A stretch of 64,000 bases of DNA from Erythroxylum novogranatense (lineage: Eukaryota > Streptophyta > Magnoliopsida > Malpighiales > Erythroxylaceae), in NCBI GenBank assembly GCA_029891385.1, contig CM057224.1:29405005-29469004 (forward strand), read 5' to 3'. The first letter of the stretch is position 1. Every line of letters starts with the position of its first letter. This document shows, one piece after another, positions 1-12,799 of this stretch. The notes beneath the pieces are model-generated. The model did no database searches. It was given only the letters and a program-made list of their open reading frames with translations, and had not been told where the DNA came from. The translations under genes and the position numbers were made by a program.

Positions 1-1476
1 GAGGAGGAGTTGTATCGGTTTCTTTCATTTTCATTAGATGCCATCCAAGAACCTGCAAGGAATCACATACAGGTCTTTCAAATGGTTGTCAAATGCGTAG
101 TACTCTTGTCATTACTTTTAGTTCAAGTTGTACAACATGAATATGACAAGTGAAAAATAGGAAAAAGTTGGTGGAAACAACTGTATCAGTATGCATGATG
201 GTTGAAAAGTGAGAATTAAAGGTCAAAGACTGCAGAAACAAAATCTTAACTATATCTAGAATCTCACGACTTTTATTTCTCTATCTCATTCTTATTTCCA
301 TAAAAGATATTTGACCCGACGCACATATGGATCTCAACAACAGATTGATTGGATCGAATAGAAGGCAATTCCAAATTTGTATCTCCAAAAACAGAAGTAT
401 AAAGATAATAGCATAAATTCAATAAATGCTTTCACAAGGGCTCTAAAGCTTTCTTAAAAGTTTATTTAACTGTGAAAATGAATAGGGGCCAAAAACTTAA
501 TTCATAATTGAAACATTCAACATTCAATAATACGTAGAAATTAGAAATCAACATTCACCAGTGAAAGCTAAAAAATGGGCATATCATAATGGCACTTTTT
601 ACAAAGCCAAACCCATATATTCCTCCCTAAAATAGAAAAGAGGCAAATTATAAACCTAAGGCCTATGAGATTACAAAAATTATGAACTTCACATAAAGCT
701 GTATAACAAACAGAAACTTGCAGTTGAAGAATATGATCATCGATCCTAATCTCTAATAACACATCATCTTTCACTAGGCTTTCAAACACTCTCTCTTAAA
801 ACCAATCTTAAACAAAGCTAGCTTTTTTTGTCAAAACCTTCAATCCCAGCAAAAGAAAAATCTAAAAACCATTAACCCTTATAATCACACACACTAACTC
901 ACCAAACCTACAAATACGGAACACAATGACAGTAGTAAAATGAAGTTGCTAGAAGGAACAAAACGACAGCGTAATAAGAACAAATGTAGAGTGAAAGGAA
1001 GCAAGAGCAAACAACGAGCATCCCATCACCCAAAAGAGAATAAAACGTAACAATGTAAAAGCCAAAATGACACAGCTAAGGAAGAAACGTAACCCATCAA
1101 ATGAGAAGCAAAATAAAAAGTAGCATAGAAAAAAAATACAGAAAAAGGAAAATGGCTCAAGCGGTAGAGAAGAAAACACCATAAAATTTTAGAAATAATC
1201 TCTAGAAAAACAAGCAAAAAATACAAGTTCATGGTAATAAAGAATCTATGGAAAAGTACAATTATTTATCAGCAAAGAATCAAAAAGGATAATCTACAGG
1301 GTCAGATCCAGAAATGGGGAATGAAAAATAAAATCAACCAAAAATGTCAATAAAAAAATAAAGCCCTGGATATACCTGACTAAACTTGGTTTGGAGTTGG
1401 GAGTTGACTTCGTCGAAGGTGCAATGGAGAGTGCAAACTCCTTGCAAGCCTCATTGGAGACGAGAAGTTTCACCAT
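1..1476 (-). CDS. 5' end of an unidentified intron-containing gene (partial, three exons)
   Basis: Three short open stretches join in one frame through GT-AG sites. Exon 1 (1476-1376) begins MVKLLVSNEACKEF and ends CAG|GTATAT. Exon 2 (790-718) supplies 24 codons (VFESLVKDDVLLEIRIDD...) and ends CAA|GTTTCT. Exon 3 (52 to 1, running off the window) begins after TTCCTTGCAG and continues VLGWHLMKMKETD. Introns are 585 and 665 bp. The phases fit exactly: 101 nt, then 1+72 nt, then phase 0. The peptide is mixed and charged, unlike the low-complexity reading frames elsewhere here. I do not recognise the family and assign no function. The exon 2 acceptor lies in a run of AG dinucleotides, so a shift of a few bases is possible. 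It could be a pseudogene fragment; only about 75 residues are visible. Confidence 0.5.
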
Positions 1477-1487
1477 ATTGTCACCAT

Positions 1488-2230
1488 GAGAATGTTATAA
1501 ACGTAAATGACGTAAATTATAAACATTAAAGTCTACCCAAAAAAATTAAAAATAAGGGCCTTTTATGAAAAGCTCCAAATTTGAGCTTCTTAAAAAATGT
1601 ATTTTAGCTTATAAAAAAGCCAATTCTATTAAAAAAAACACTTTCATATTTTACAGCCAAATGCTGATTTTTCTTCATAATAACTTTTACGGTGAAAAAG
1701 TGTTTTTCCACCTTTCAAAAGGTCAACCAAACAGATGCTTAGTCTAGCTGTTAGATTGCCTCTCAATAGTCTTGCTTTTCAGCCATCACCGAAACCTCAC
1801 TACTGGAGATTTATTTCATCTTCCACCGAAGGTTATTGTTAGAGTTTTTGTTAAAACAAGGTTAGTAAAGTTTTAACTTTCAGAGTTTTGTGAACGATTC
1901 TGATGATGTGTTAGAATTGGAAACAAATACATGCATGAGTTGGATGATGTTTTATGTGTTGGAAATGATCACATGCATAAGTTGTGTGTGACACTAATAT
2001 GGTAACAGTGATGAAAGATGAGTTGATAGTATTGTGAAGTGGAAGTGTAATATCGATTGGATGGGGTTTGTTCAGAAAGTGTTTAAAGGATTTGGTAAGA
2101 TCTTAACATAGAAGGGAGTTAAATGAAGTGAAAGCATAGAGGAAAGTGAAAAGAAAAGCATCATATGAAAAATAGGAATTTATAATAGAGAGAGAAAGTT
2201 AAAAATGGCTTCATATGCATGCATCGATTT
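1488..2230. other. upstream intergenic region, possible small MITE
   Basis: No coding signal. Around 1555-1745 there is a compact AT-rich block with a near-palindrome at 1567-1590 (AAGCTCC...TTTGAGCTT) and a tail ending TTTCAAAAGGTCAACCAAAC. This resembles the ends of small hAT-type non-autonomous elements, but I could not place a clean terminal inverted repeat or target-site duplication. The rest may include the promoter of the minus-strand gene ending at 1476. Confidence 0.25.
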
Positions 2231-2734
2231 TTAGTGTTTGATATAAACTTGATTTTGAGTTGTGTTGAGAATGAGTTTAGATGATTTGGAAGTGAAATAA
2301 AGTGGTGAATGTAACTGTACAAATATGGGAAAAAGAATGAAAGAAGAAGGATAAAAATCTGGTTCTAGTTCGTGAAGAAGGAGGACGTCGTGATCGCTAG
2401 TCCATCTGGAATGTTGCAGTCGTGCAGGCGCACGATCACAACTTCCATATTTTCTGAAGGGGTTGTTTTCTGAACATACTTTGATCTTACTTTTTCTCCA
2501 GACATCCAATTGACATGGGAATTGAACCCATAGACTCATAAGACATTTATCTTCATCTCCAACAAAAATTAGGACCATATGAAATTGATTGTTTGAAGAA
2601 TTTAAGATGAAATTGTGACTGTACTGAAGTATGACGATTGGTATGACAAGTAAGGGTTCATTTAAATAACCCAAAAAGGAAACCCACTCACGCTTTATGA
2701 CTCTGGATTGTTAGGCTCTGGAAACGAGGTCCAA
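2100..2734 (+). repeat. degraded LTR terminus related to the solo LTR at 4127-9071
   Basis: The stretch 2695-2734 (TTTATGACTCTGGATTG ... GGTCCAACA) aligns by eye with the last 40 bases of the 4127-9071 LTR (TTATGACTTCAGATG ... GGATCCAACA). A CG-rich patch at 2383-2440 (ACGTCGTGATCGC, GGCGCACGATCAC) resembles the CpG palindromes in other LTRs here. I found no matching TGTTGG start or target-site duplication, so this is probably a 5'-truncated copy. The 147-codon minus-strand reading frame over it looks like chance. Confidence 0.35.
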
Positions 2735-4121
2735 CAGAATATCTTAATCATTTCATAACATTAATCACTAAGTGTTATAGAATAAATGTATAATTAATTA
2801 GGCACATATCAAGTTCCCCCACACTTAGCTTTTGACCATCTTTAGGAAAATCATCAAAATCAAAGTCACAAACCAAAAATCTTACTCATTTTCCATATTT
2901 CCCAAGAATAGATAGTCATAAGAAAAAAGAAATAAATTTTAAAACCATAGCAAGAACTTTAACATTCAATGCTTCTACTCATATTCAATCAATATTTATC
3001 ACCTTTAGAAACTGAGCAATCTAGAGGTAGATTGGGACAAAATCTGTTTAAATAAAATAAATCGATAGGTACGCTATGACATTCCACAACTTTGCATATT
3101 ATTTCATTTCTCCACCACTAAGATTCACATGTATAATTATAAATTGGAGGGCTTTTATAAGGTTATAATGTAGGCAAGGGTAAGGTGGAAAAAAGTTATA
3201 AAAGCTAGTGAAGTGAAAGTAACACTCAATGCAAAAGCTAATATTCATTGAAAACTGGGTACCATTAACTATGTGAATGCAACAATTATGTTTCACAACT
3301 AAAATTAAAGCTCTCACACTATACATCATATGAAGCGTAACCAATTAAAAGGGATCACTTATAAAAATTGATTATAATAATACATTAAAACTATAAGGAG
3401 TGATCCTCCAAAATAACATCTAGCTCATATGCAGCAAACTCAATTCACCCATTCCATACAACTTTAGGAGGAAAAACTAACAATGAAAAACTTTATAAAA
3501 CATATACATTTTCTCCTTGATACTTTAGTTAAACAATTTTTTTCTTATTTTTATTTTTCCCTTTTTTGATAAAAATTGAAAGAACCTACATCAACATTTA
3601 GAGTTCACTAATAAGAGATAAATGGACATTCCAACAATTATAACTAACCCATGCATATGTGTACCCTCACACATATACTTTTGTACATCCACAATCATCA
3701 ACAATTAACAAATGCTCCACTAGCTCTAAGACTAGGGTAAGAAATTTGGTTAGGTTTAAAGAATGTAATGTGGTTAGCACAAAAAGAAAAAGCAAATAAA
3801 GTTTAAGGGGGTTTATCAATGGGAAAAAACCATATCAATAGATAGGCTATTTGGCTAGTGTAGCTTATGAAACAAAGAATGCCTATATCATTTTCATGTT
3901 AATGCTTGTGATAAAATGTAGTCTTGAATAGAAAATCAAAGCAAAGTTAGGATGTACATGTCACGAAGGTCACTCATAAACAAAAGACAGTGAGAATAAT
4001 ATGGTTGTGTTAGTCTATAAAGACTTAAAATCTCATTGGCTTATGTCTACCACTAGTCACCGCTCTTTTAAAGATAATGCATATTGACCAATCACGAGAG
4101 TCAAAGTATATGCTCAAGTTT
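2735..4121. other. AT-rich DNA without genes; possible Athila/Ogre 3' noncoding remnant
   Basis: No reading frame of interest. The phrase at 2808-2840 (TTCCCCCACACTTAGC) reads in reverse as GCTAAGTGTGGGGGAA, typical of the region before the polypurine tract in Athila/Tat-type elements. The same flavour reappears beyond the LTR insertion at about 9230-9290. I infer an old minus-strand remnant interrupted by the solo LTR; this is weak. Confidence 0.25.
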
Positions 4122-4126
4122 CCATG

Positions 4127-7100
4127 TGTTGGCCTTGAATTTTTTTTTGTGAATAAGCATTATTTAAATTGCTTTCAAGGTTTTAATAGATAAGCTATTT
4201 ATCAAGAGTGATTAGTTATGTTAAAGTGTGAAAGAAAATATGACAGGGGTTAGTGAAAGTATTAAAGTAGTAAATGAGTGTGAGGGAAACTTTGGCAAGC
4301 CACATAAGTCTAGAAATCATAAGGCATTAAAGGGCGGGCAAGGTGGACTTTTATAAGTTATTAAGGGTAAGATGGGAAGAAAGAAGTGTTGTTTCCTTCC
4401 TTAAGAAGGAGAAAAACGAAAATGGAAGAGGAAAAGTGAAATAACAAATCAAAAAGAAAGAGAAAGAGAGATTTCGGTTGTAGAGAGGAAGGAAGAAAGT
4501 TGAGCTAGGGTTTCTTTTTTTTTCTAAGCTTTCTAGAGAGATTTAAAGGTTTTGCAAGAGGGGAAAAAAGGTAGAGAAAATCAAGAGCTTTCTTTTGAAC
4601 CAAGCATCTCTTCTTTTGATGAAGATCTAAGGTAAGAGCATTTTAATGCTTTAGATATGGGAATGGTTTTGGTTCAGGAAGCTTAGAAAATGCATGGGTT
4701 TAAGTTTTCTAGAACCATCTTGTGGAACATACTTTGTGGGTTTCCATTTTAGCAACCCTATTGAAGTTGGAAATTTTTGTCTATGAAAAGGGAATCAAGA
4801 AAGACAAGAGGAGAAAAAGGAGAGGCACATTTGAGCAAGCCATAGTCAAAGACTTCAAGGTGGATTTCATTTTTATAGTTAAGTAATAAGCCAATAAAGT
4901 TTCTGTCAATAAATCACAGTAAAAGATTTTTCAACTACCTCATTCATGTGTATTTAATGTTTTCTAAATGTTGTAAGATTGTGTCACATGATTATACATG
5001 ATTTTTATGATGATTCATGAAAAGTTGTTTTTAAAATGATTCTTTGAAAAGATGTATGATTTTGAAACCATACTTTTAGAAATGGTTTAAGATATAGCAA
5101 GTATACGAAAAAGCAATTTTTAAGAGAAGGGCCATTTTGGCCATCAAGCTTACAAGATCATAAAATATGTGTTATGTGGGTTTGTGGTGATCCCCTAAGT
5201 TATGTCGCATGCACGTTGACAAAGTTAAAGGCTTCTCTCGCTTGCCCGCTAGTGGCATGGAACTCCTTCATGGACTCCCATAAGTTCACGGCTACGCAAG
5301 ACTATTATGTAGAAATGCATAGTACGTTCTGTTTTGGATTCACCCGAACCATCTGATATGTTTATGTGATCATGACCAGTTGACATGAGTGATGCATTCA
5401 TGACTACATACACATGATTTCCTATATGGAAAATGTTTGAAAAATGTTTTTGTCTATTGTAATCTATAAAATTGTTACCCACGAGCCTTCGAGCTCACCC
5501 CCACTTTCCTCCCTATAAGCAGGTGATGAGCAAGAGATTGAGTAAACAAGGGCTATGGCTTCACTCCACTTTTGAAATGTTGGTGTAATTTAAAAAAATC
5601 TAGTAAACCAATGCTTTAGTTGCATTTTAAGCAATTTATTGTTCACATATCTTTCGTATTTTGGAATATTCTTGAAACATTCGTTTATTGGGGGCTTGAA
5701 ATGCCCACTAAAGCTTTGTAAAACTATGATCTTTTGATACTGATGGTTTATGATTTTGTTTCTGCCCATGATACTCAAGGTTACGTAGGGGGAACAAAAT
5801 TTGTGTACTGATTTCAAGGATATTCTGGGTTGATGTGAGCTAATCTAAGTAAAATTGTCTTCTAGGAAGTTGTAGATGATTTTTCCAGCTTTCCAACGAT
5901 ATAAAGTTTGTTAGATTTGGTGATCGTAGTAGAAAGTTATGATCATTTGAAGTTGGTGTTGTTGCATAGGGTGAACTTTCAGGACAGCTGCATTGATTTA
6001 AAATTCTAACCCTTATAGAGGCAAAAATAGTTTATGAGGTCATCATGGAAGTTGTAGGTCTAGAAGTCTTCTTTAAAATGGTCTAAGAACGACCTCAATT
6101 TGAAAAGTTATGCCCTTTTTATTGTTTCGTCTTAGTTTTGTGTCTCATGACGTCAACATCGTCTTAGTTTAGCTAGAACATTTTCTAGTCCAAATTAGAT
6201 CCTCTAGATGATAGAATTGGTCTTTAAGGTCTTTACGAGAGTTGTACATATTGAAATCTTATTTCTATTCATACAAAGAACACCTGAATCTAAGTTCTGT
6301 ACAGACAGTTATAACCATTTTTCCAATTCATCTCATGATGTCAACAATTCGTCTCATGACGCCAGTATCGTCTTAGTTTGGCCAGAACATCTTCTGGTCC
6401 AAATTTGATCCTCTAGATGATAGAATTGATCTTTAAGGTCTTCATGATAGTTGTAGATCTTGAAGTCTTATTTCTATTTATCCAAAGAACACCTGAATCT
6501 GAGTTCTATACAGAAAGTTATGATCATTTTTCTAATTCATCTCATGACATCAACATTTCGTCTCATGACATCATCGTCGTCTTAGTTTGGCTAGAACATC
6601 TTCTAGTCCACATTTGATCCTCTAGATGGTAAAATTGGTCTTTAAGGTCTTCATGAGAGTTGTATATCTTAAAGTCCTCTTTCTATTAATCCAAAGCACA
6701 CCTGAATCCAAGTTCTGTACAGAAAGTTATAACCATTTTCTCAATTTGTCTCATGACATCAGCAATTTGTCTCATGACGTCAACATCGTCTTAGTTTGGA
6801 TAGAACATCTTATAGTCCAAATTTAATCCTCTAGATGATAGAATTGGTTTTTTAGGTCTTCATGAAAGTTGTAGATCTTGAAGTATTGTTTCTATTCATA
6901 CAAAGAACACCTGCATTCAAGTTCTCTACATAACATTATAACCATTTTTCCAATTCGTCTCATGATGTCAGCAATTCGTCTCATGACGTCAGCATCGTCT
7001 TAGTTTGGCCAGAACATCTTCTGGTCTAAATTTGATCCTTTAGATGATAGAATTGGTCTTTAAGGTCTTAATGAGAGTTGTAGATCTTGAAGTCCTATTT

Positions 7101-9071
7101 TTATTTACCTAAAGAAAACCTGAATCCAAGTTCTGTATAGAAAGTTATGATCATTTTTCCAATTCATCTCATGACATCAGCAATTCATCTCATGATGTCA
7201 GCATCGTCTTAGTTTGTCTAGAACATCTTCTGGTCCAAATTTGATGCTCTAGTTGGTAGAATTGGTCTTTAAGGTCTTCATGAGAGTTGTATATCTTGAA
7301 GTCCTCTTTCTATTCATCTAAGGGACACCTGAATTTGAGTTCTCTATAGAACGCTATAACCATTTTTCCAATTTGTCTCATGATGTCAGCATTGTCTTAG
7401 TTTGGCTAGAACATCTTCTGGTCCAAATGTGATCCTCTAGATGATAGAATTGGTCTTTAAGGTCTTCATAAGAGTTGTATATCTTAAAGTCCTCTTTCTA
7501 TTCATCTAAAGAACACCTGAATTCAAGTTCTTTACAAAAAGTTATGATCATTTTTCCAATTTGTCTTATGAAATCAACAACTCGTCTCATGATGTCAGCA
7601 TCGTCTTAGTTTGGCTAAAACATCTTCCAGTCCAAATTTGATCCTCTATATGATAGAATTGGTCTTTAAGGTCTTCATGAGAGTTTTATATATTAAAGTT
7701 CTCTTTCTATTCATCTAAATAACATCTGAATCTGAGTTCTGTACAGAAAGTTATAACCATTTTTTCAATTCATCTCATGACGTCAGTAATTCATCTCATG
7801 ACGTCAACATCGTCTTAGTTTGGTTAGAACATCTTCTGGTCCAAATTTGAACCTCTAGATGATATAATTGGTCTTTAAAGTCTGCATAATAGTTGTAGTT
7901 GAAGTTGTATTTCTATTCATCTAAAGAACACCTGAATCTGAGTTCTGTACAGAAAGTTATGATCGTTTTTCTAATTCGTCTCATGACATCAGCAATTCAT
8001 CTCATGACGTCAGCATCGTCTTAGTTTGGCTAGAACATCTTCTAGTCCAAATTTGATACTCTAAATGGCAGAATTGGTCTTTAAGGTCTTCATGAGAGTT
8101 GTAGATTTTGAAGTCCTATTTATATTCATCAAAAGAAAACCTGAATACAAGTTCTGTAAAGAAATTTATGATTGTTTTTCCAATTCATCTCATGACATCA
8201 ACAATTCATCTCATGACGTCAGCATCGTCTTAGTTTAGCTAGAACATCTTCTGGTCCAAATTTGATACTCTAGATGGCAGAATTTGTCTTTAAGGTCTTC
8301 ATGAGAGTTGTAGATCTTGAAGTCCTCTTTCTATTTATCTAAATAACACCTAAATCCAAGTTCTTTAAAGAAAGTTATAACTATTTTTCCAATTCGTCTC
8401 ATGACACTAGTAATTCGTTTCAAGACATCAGCGTCGTCTTAGTTTGTCCAGAACATCTTCTGGTGCACATTTGATCCTCTAGATGACATAAGTGGTCTTT
8501 AAGGTATCATTAAAGTTATAGATCTTGAATTTGTCTTTTAAATGGTTCATAAACGAATTCATTCCAACTTCTGTAGCAAAAGTTATGGCATTCACGCCAA
8601 GACATGTACAATACTAGTAAAGGCATAAAAGTATTAGACCCTTTTGGCCATAACTTCCTCATCCGACCTCCAAATGAAGTGATTCTTGAAGCAATGGATT
8701 TCTAACATTTGTGCTTATCTCTCCACAGAAATTTGCATCTTTTGAAGTTGGCTTGAATAGGATTTATGGAGAGAAAGTGAGGGGTCGGTTGGGAGAGCCT
8801 AATTGGGGCATGTACATGCTTTAGTTTTCTAAGTCTATCTCGAGCTGTAGGGCTCCGATTGAGATGATTCTTGCTTCAAAAGAAACTAGAGATTCATAGC
8901 TGCAATTTCTTTGATGAAGTCCAATTGGAATTTTGGGTGTTTGACTAGTGTGGGCACTCTACTCTTATAGGATGATGGTTATTTAGGGTTATTGGAATTG
9001 ACACTACAAGGTACTACGCAAACCCAAGGTTTATGACTTCAGATGTTGGGTTCCGAAAACAGGATCCAACA
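4127..9071 (+). mobile_element. solo LTR 1, 4.9 kb, with internal tandem array
   Basis: The block starts TGTTGGCCTTG and ends GGATCCAACA. It is flanked by a perfect 5-bp target-site duplication, CCATG, at 4122-4126 and 9072-9076. No interior, primer site or second LTR is present, so this is a solo LTR left by LTR-LTR recombination. A block at 5160-5545 (ATGTGTTATGTGGGTTTG, TAGTACGTTCTGTTTTGG, CACGAGCC..GAGCTCACCC) is shared in order with the solo LTR at 16027-20179, so the two belong to one family group. A leader-like purine-rich stretch lies at 4380-4640. From about 5840 to 8600 it is occupied by degenerate and then regular 209-bp repeats. Length and termini suit a Tekay-type chromovirus LTR, but no coding sequence proves it. 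Orientation is inferred from the related LTR. Confidence 0.88.
6161..8570 (+). repeat. 209-bp tandem array, 11 units plus a partial
   Basis: The anchor GTCTTAGTTTG recurs at 6161, 6370, 6579, 6788, 6997, 7206, 7394, 7603, 7812, 8018, 8227 and 8436. Spacing is 209 bp except 188 (one 21-bp sub-repeat lost) and 206. Each unit reads GTCTTAG..., then TCTAGATGATAGAATTGG, GGTCTTCATGAGAGTTGTAG, GAAAGTTATGATCATTTTTCC, and ends with one or two copies of TCGTCTCATGACGTCAGC. Diverged units flank the array at about 5840-6160 and 8440-8600. Three 66-codon frames recur at 209-bp steps purely because of the repeat. Confidence 0.93.
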
Positions 9072-9076
9072 CCATG

Positions 9077-11490
9077 AATTTTTTTAGTCAATTCACTTTC
9101 TAATTATGACTATATAGTCTTAAAAGCAATAGAAAAAGAGAAAATATTTTTTTGTTTGTTTGATTTTCAAAATGCCTAAAAAGCCACATAAGGAACAATT
9201 AAGCTTAAAAATGTTTATAACTACTAAGATCCCTACCTTCACACTTAAAACTTACATTTGTCCCCAATGTAACATCAAATGTAAGAAATGGAGCATTTAA
9301 CTAAAACCACAAATGCTATTAAAAGAATATTCTTTTAATATTTTTTTAATTCTATTAAAAGAATCTTCTTTCAATATTGTGGAGATGAACCTTCTTAAAT
9401 AATTTTTTTTGTTCTTTTAAAATTGAGTAACGCTTCTTACAATTTTCCTTTAGGATGAAGATTAACTTCAACTCATAAGATCGTTGATTGCTCACTTTGA
9501 TAACTTACAGTTTCACACTTCACAATATAAAAATGAATGTTTATATGATCTTTGAAAGCCTCACTGGATGTGCTTATAGAAAATCCAAATATTTTCTCAT
9601 GTTAAAACCAATGATAAACCATTTACTTATAGCCTATTGGAGTTAATATAGATGTTGGAACCAAGAACTAGCTATTTCAATTTCTATTGTCAATATATTG
9701 GTTAGCTAGTGTGAATTAAGTAAAAAAAAGTCATTGTAAATAGTGGTCGACTGTTGCAACACATTGGTCGACCATATGTTAACCAATATTGCTACAAAAT
9801 TTCAATAAACATTTTGACAATTTTAATATGCATTAGTTGGCCACTAGCCTGTATTGGCCAATTAATATACCTAATCTTATTTCCTACATTTCAAATTATC
9901 AAAATTATTTTTCTTAATGAAAATTTGATTGAAAAACTTATAAAAATATATCCCAAAGAATGTTTTTATAATTAAGAGGTTTTCTTTGTATTCAAAACTT
10001 TAGTTTCTTATGACGATTAAAATGATATACATGATAAGCCCCAAAGTATCGATAAAATATGTAGGAAGTATATTAGTTATTGAATTTTTATTTATAACCT
10101 AATTGTGCTTTAATATTTCATGTTTTGTTTTCTTTCTTCACTGGAATGAATTTAATTCCAACTTTTCTTTGTTTCCTTTATGAGATTACTCTTGATTTGT
10201 GTCTAAGTAAACTCTTGATTTGTGTCTAAGTAATATAACTTTCATATTACTTTCATTAAAAAAGTCATTAGTAGTACTTATGTTTTGTTATCATTAAAAT
10301 ATAGATTAAAACCTCCATTAAAACAATAAAAGCTGACCCATATGGCTTTATAGCTGGGCATCATAAACACCATAATACAGTTAACATGACACATTCTAAT
10401 AACTAGTGGTTTAATTTTTTTTAATAAAATGATTCATGATTTATTTAATTTTATTAAATAATTCAATTTACAAAATATATTAAAATTATTTTAGAAAAGG
10501 AAATTTACAAAATATGCCATCACGTTGACCTTCCCCGTCTTGATGAACAATGATGCATAATTTCACAAATTCCTAATTTCCTAAATACAAAAGCATATTA
10601 CCATTATCTTTGAAAAAATGTAGTGTGTTTCAAAGGTAACAATATTTACTCACAACAACACCATTCCCCAAATTTTAGGTAACATATTTGGAGGAAAAAG
10701 AGTTTGAGATAGTTTTTGAATGTTAACCCCTAAATTCCTAATTCCTAATTCCTCCTTAAAAAATGACCTAATATCTTCATTATTATTATTATTATTTAAA
10801 ATGCTACGTGGATGAGTAAAAAATCATTAAGTTTACCTAACTTTCAAGCAAGGAGAATTTAAGATAAAGTGGTACCTATTAAGCTGATCCCTATCAACAA
10901 AGGTTAGTCGTTTAGTTTCCTCATAATCATTTCAAATATGTTGATCATTTAGTCGTAAAAATCCTCAAAATAAAGTCAATGCCATACTCCTACTAACCAA
11001 GTTTGATTTGAAGTTAGTTTGTCAATTATAACATTTTTCTATTTTATTACATGAATACCTCATTAATATACTTTAATATCCAATCAAATCCATCTTTGAA
11101 CAAAGAAATCTATGTAGTAACTCCCAATCACATCTATTCATGCTAGGACAAAATTAAGGTTGAAGAAAGCTTTTAGGTCAATTATGAATTTTTTTATAGA
11201 CAATCTTAACTTTCTTTTTAATATGTAAGTAAAACAATAGTAAAAGTAAGCAATGCAAAATCGATGAAGATATTTGGAATGAATTTTATAGTAAGAAAAT
11301 CCTCTATCCTCTCTCCTTCCACCCCCTTCCCCGGATCATGCTCCTTCTTTCTTAACCTCTAACTTCTATTTCTTAGTTATTTTCATCAATTATTTTCTCT
11401 TGTCTTTCTCTTCCCTACATATCCCTATTCCTCCCTTTAATTTTTCTTTGATGTTATATCATGCCTTCCCCTACATTGTGTAAGGGAATT
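9077..11490. other. AT-rich intergenic DNA, no recognisable gene
   Basis: No supported gene. At 9210-9290 the minus strand reads ATTGGGGACAAATG ... TTTTAAGTGTGAAGG, again like the 3' noncoding part of an Athila/Tat element, continuing the idea for 2735-4121. The rest is AT-rich, with a TATTATTATTATTATT run near 10778-10795. From about 11290 pyrimidine-rich sequence may be the LINE 5' untranslated region. Confidence 0.3.
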
Positions 11491-11559
11491 TCAATCCTTT
11501 ACCTACTCTAATCCTTTATTGCCTACCCGAATTGCCATTTTTGGAAATGGTTTTTCGAA

Positions 11560-12560
11560 ATTACTTCCTTAAATTTTTTGGATTTTTTCAAACTTAGCCA
11601 ATGTTGGCTCCTAGTATTGTTCTTGGGTAGACAACTAACCTAGGAGGATCTTCTTACCCCTCTTCCTCATCCCTTAGCCCTCTCACTAGAAGTGGTTCCT
11701 TACCTGAACCTTTCCCACCTTAACCGTATGCTTCTAGTTCTAAGATACCCTCTTCCCTCATTTCCCTCCCTCTTTAACTTTACAATAAACTTTTACTAGA
11801 AAATATGGTCACAAGTGGTAAAGAGATAGTACCCATAACACTAAGCTTTCCTTCATTTTCCATCCTTATATAGTTGAAACTAAAATTATTTCTATTAGTA
11901 GAGGTGCTCCAAGTTGGAGCTTTGAAATAGTTGAGGATGTTGGTCAGATATTTTATGGAGAAAAGGCCATTGTTCTCCTTAGTGAAGTCATAAGCAAAGC
12001 GGAAATGGATTGAGCTAGGCATAAAGAGAATACTTATCAACTAGGAGGATTTTTTTCCTGAAGCTAATACAAGTAAGGTTCTTAAGTTAGGACCTAGCTT
12101 TGTTAAGGTAAGCCTATCATTCTTCAGCCTTGGAAGTAAGACATGTAGCTAGAAAGAAGCAAGGTTAAGATGATTCTAATTGAAGCTCACTTCCATAAGA
12201 TTCACTATGAGTATTAAAGTGTAAATAGGTTAGGCTATCTAGCGAGTTCCATTGGAAAACCACTATTTATGGATGGAAAAACAAAATAACATGGTAGAAT
12301 TTGATATGTTATGATATGTATCAAGTTTAAAATGAATAAGAATTTTACCAAAACTTTTAAACTTTGATTACTAGACTCAAATGATAACATAGAAGTATTG
12401 TTATTTCAATCACTTATCAATGAAGACCCCATTCAAAAGCTAAGGTTGAGTGAAAACCAATTGGGAGATTATTTGTGAAAGGTGATCATGAAGAGTTAAT
12501 AGAGAAAAGAAGTTTAATAGTGGACTCTATTTTTGTTATAGACAAGAATGAATGTTAGCA
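11560..12560 (+). pseudogene. LINE ORF1 remnant (L1-type, gag-like)
   Basis: The clearest piece is 12236-12350, which translates with one stop as YLASSIGKPLFMDGKTK, followed by GRI-YVMICIKF. This is the conserved end of the RNA-binding ORF1 of plant L1 LINEs, just before the zinc-knuckle region. Upstream, 11800-12040 carries faint similarity in several frames, riddled with stops and shifts. ORF1 proteins bind LINE RNA and act as chaperones for target-primed reverse transcription; this copy cannot make one. It lies directly before ORF2 on the same strand. The left limit is uncertain. Confidence 0.6.
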
Positions 12561-12799
12561 AACAAATAAGGTTGATGAAGCTCAAAATCAATCAGATCAA
12601 CTAGATAACGTTACTTGGAAATAGAGCATATAAGCTTACCAATTGTAGAGGAATTAAATGATACCCTAAACTAGAATAATGCATAGGGTCGGGAAGAAAT
12701 ACCTTAGGCTACACCTATTGCTCTAAACTCGATAGGCAACTTTACTATAATGTTAAGGCAATCAGGTAGGAAAAAATTCAAAAAGAGGAAGACCCCCTC

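Noticed and set aside
2231..2674. 147-codon minus-strand reading frame
   Set aside because: No recognisable domain; it overlies a degraded LTR end with CG-rich palindromes. Length is within chance for this base composition.
1957..2734. TGTTGGAAATG at 1957 as the start of a short LTR ending at 2734
   Set aside because: No target-site duplication (TTATG against GAATA) and too short for the family.
6208..6826. Three 66-codon frames at 209-bp steps, possibly a protein repeat family
   Set aside because: They arise because 209-bp units repeat; each ends at the unit border and other units are broken by stops.
6161..8570. CRISPR-like array
   Set aside because: Whole 209-bp units repeat with no unique spacers, in a plant retrotransposon LTR.
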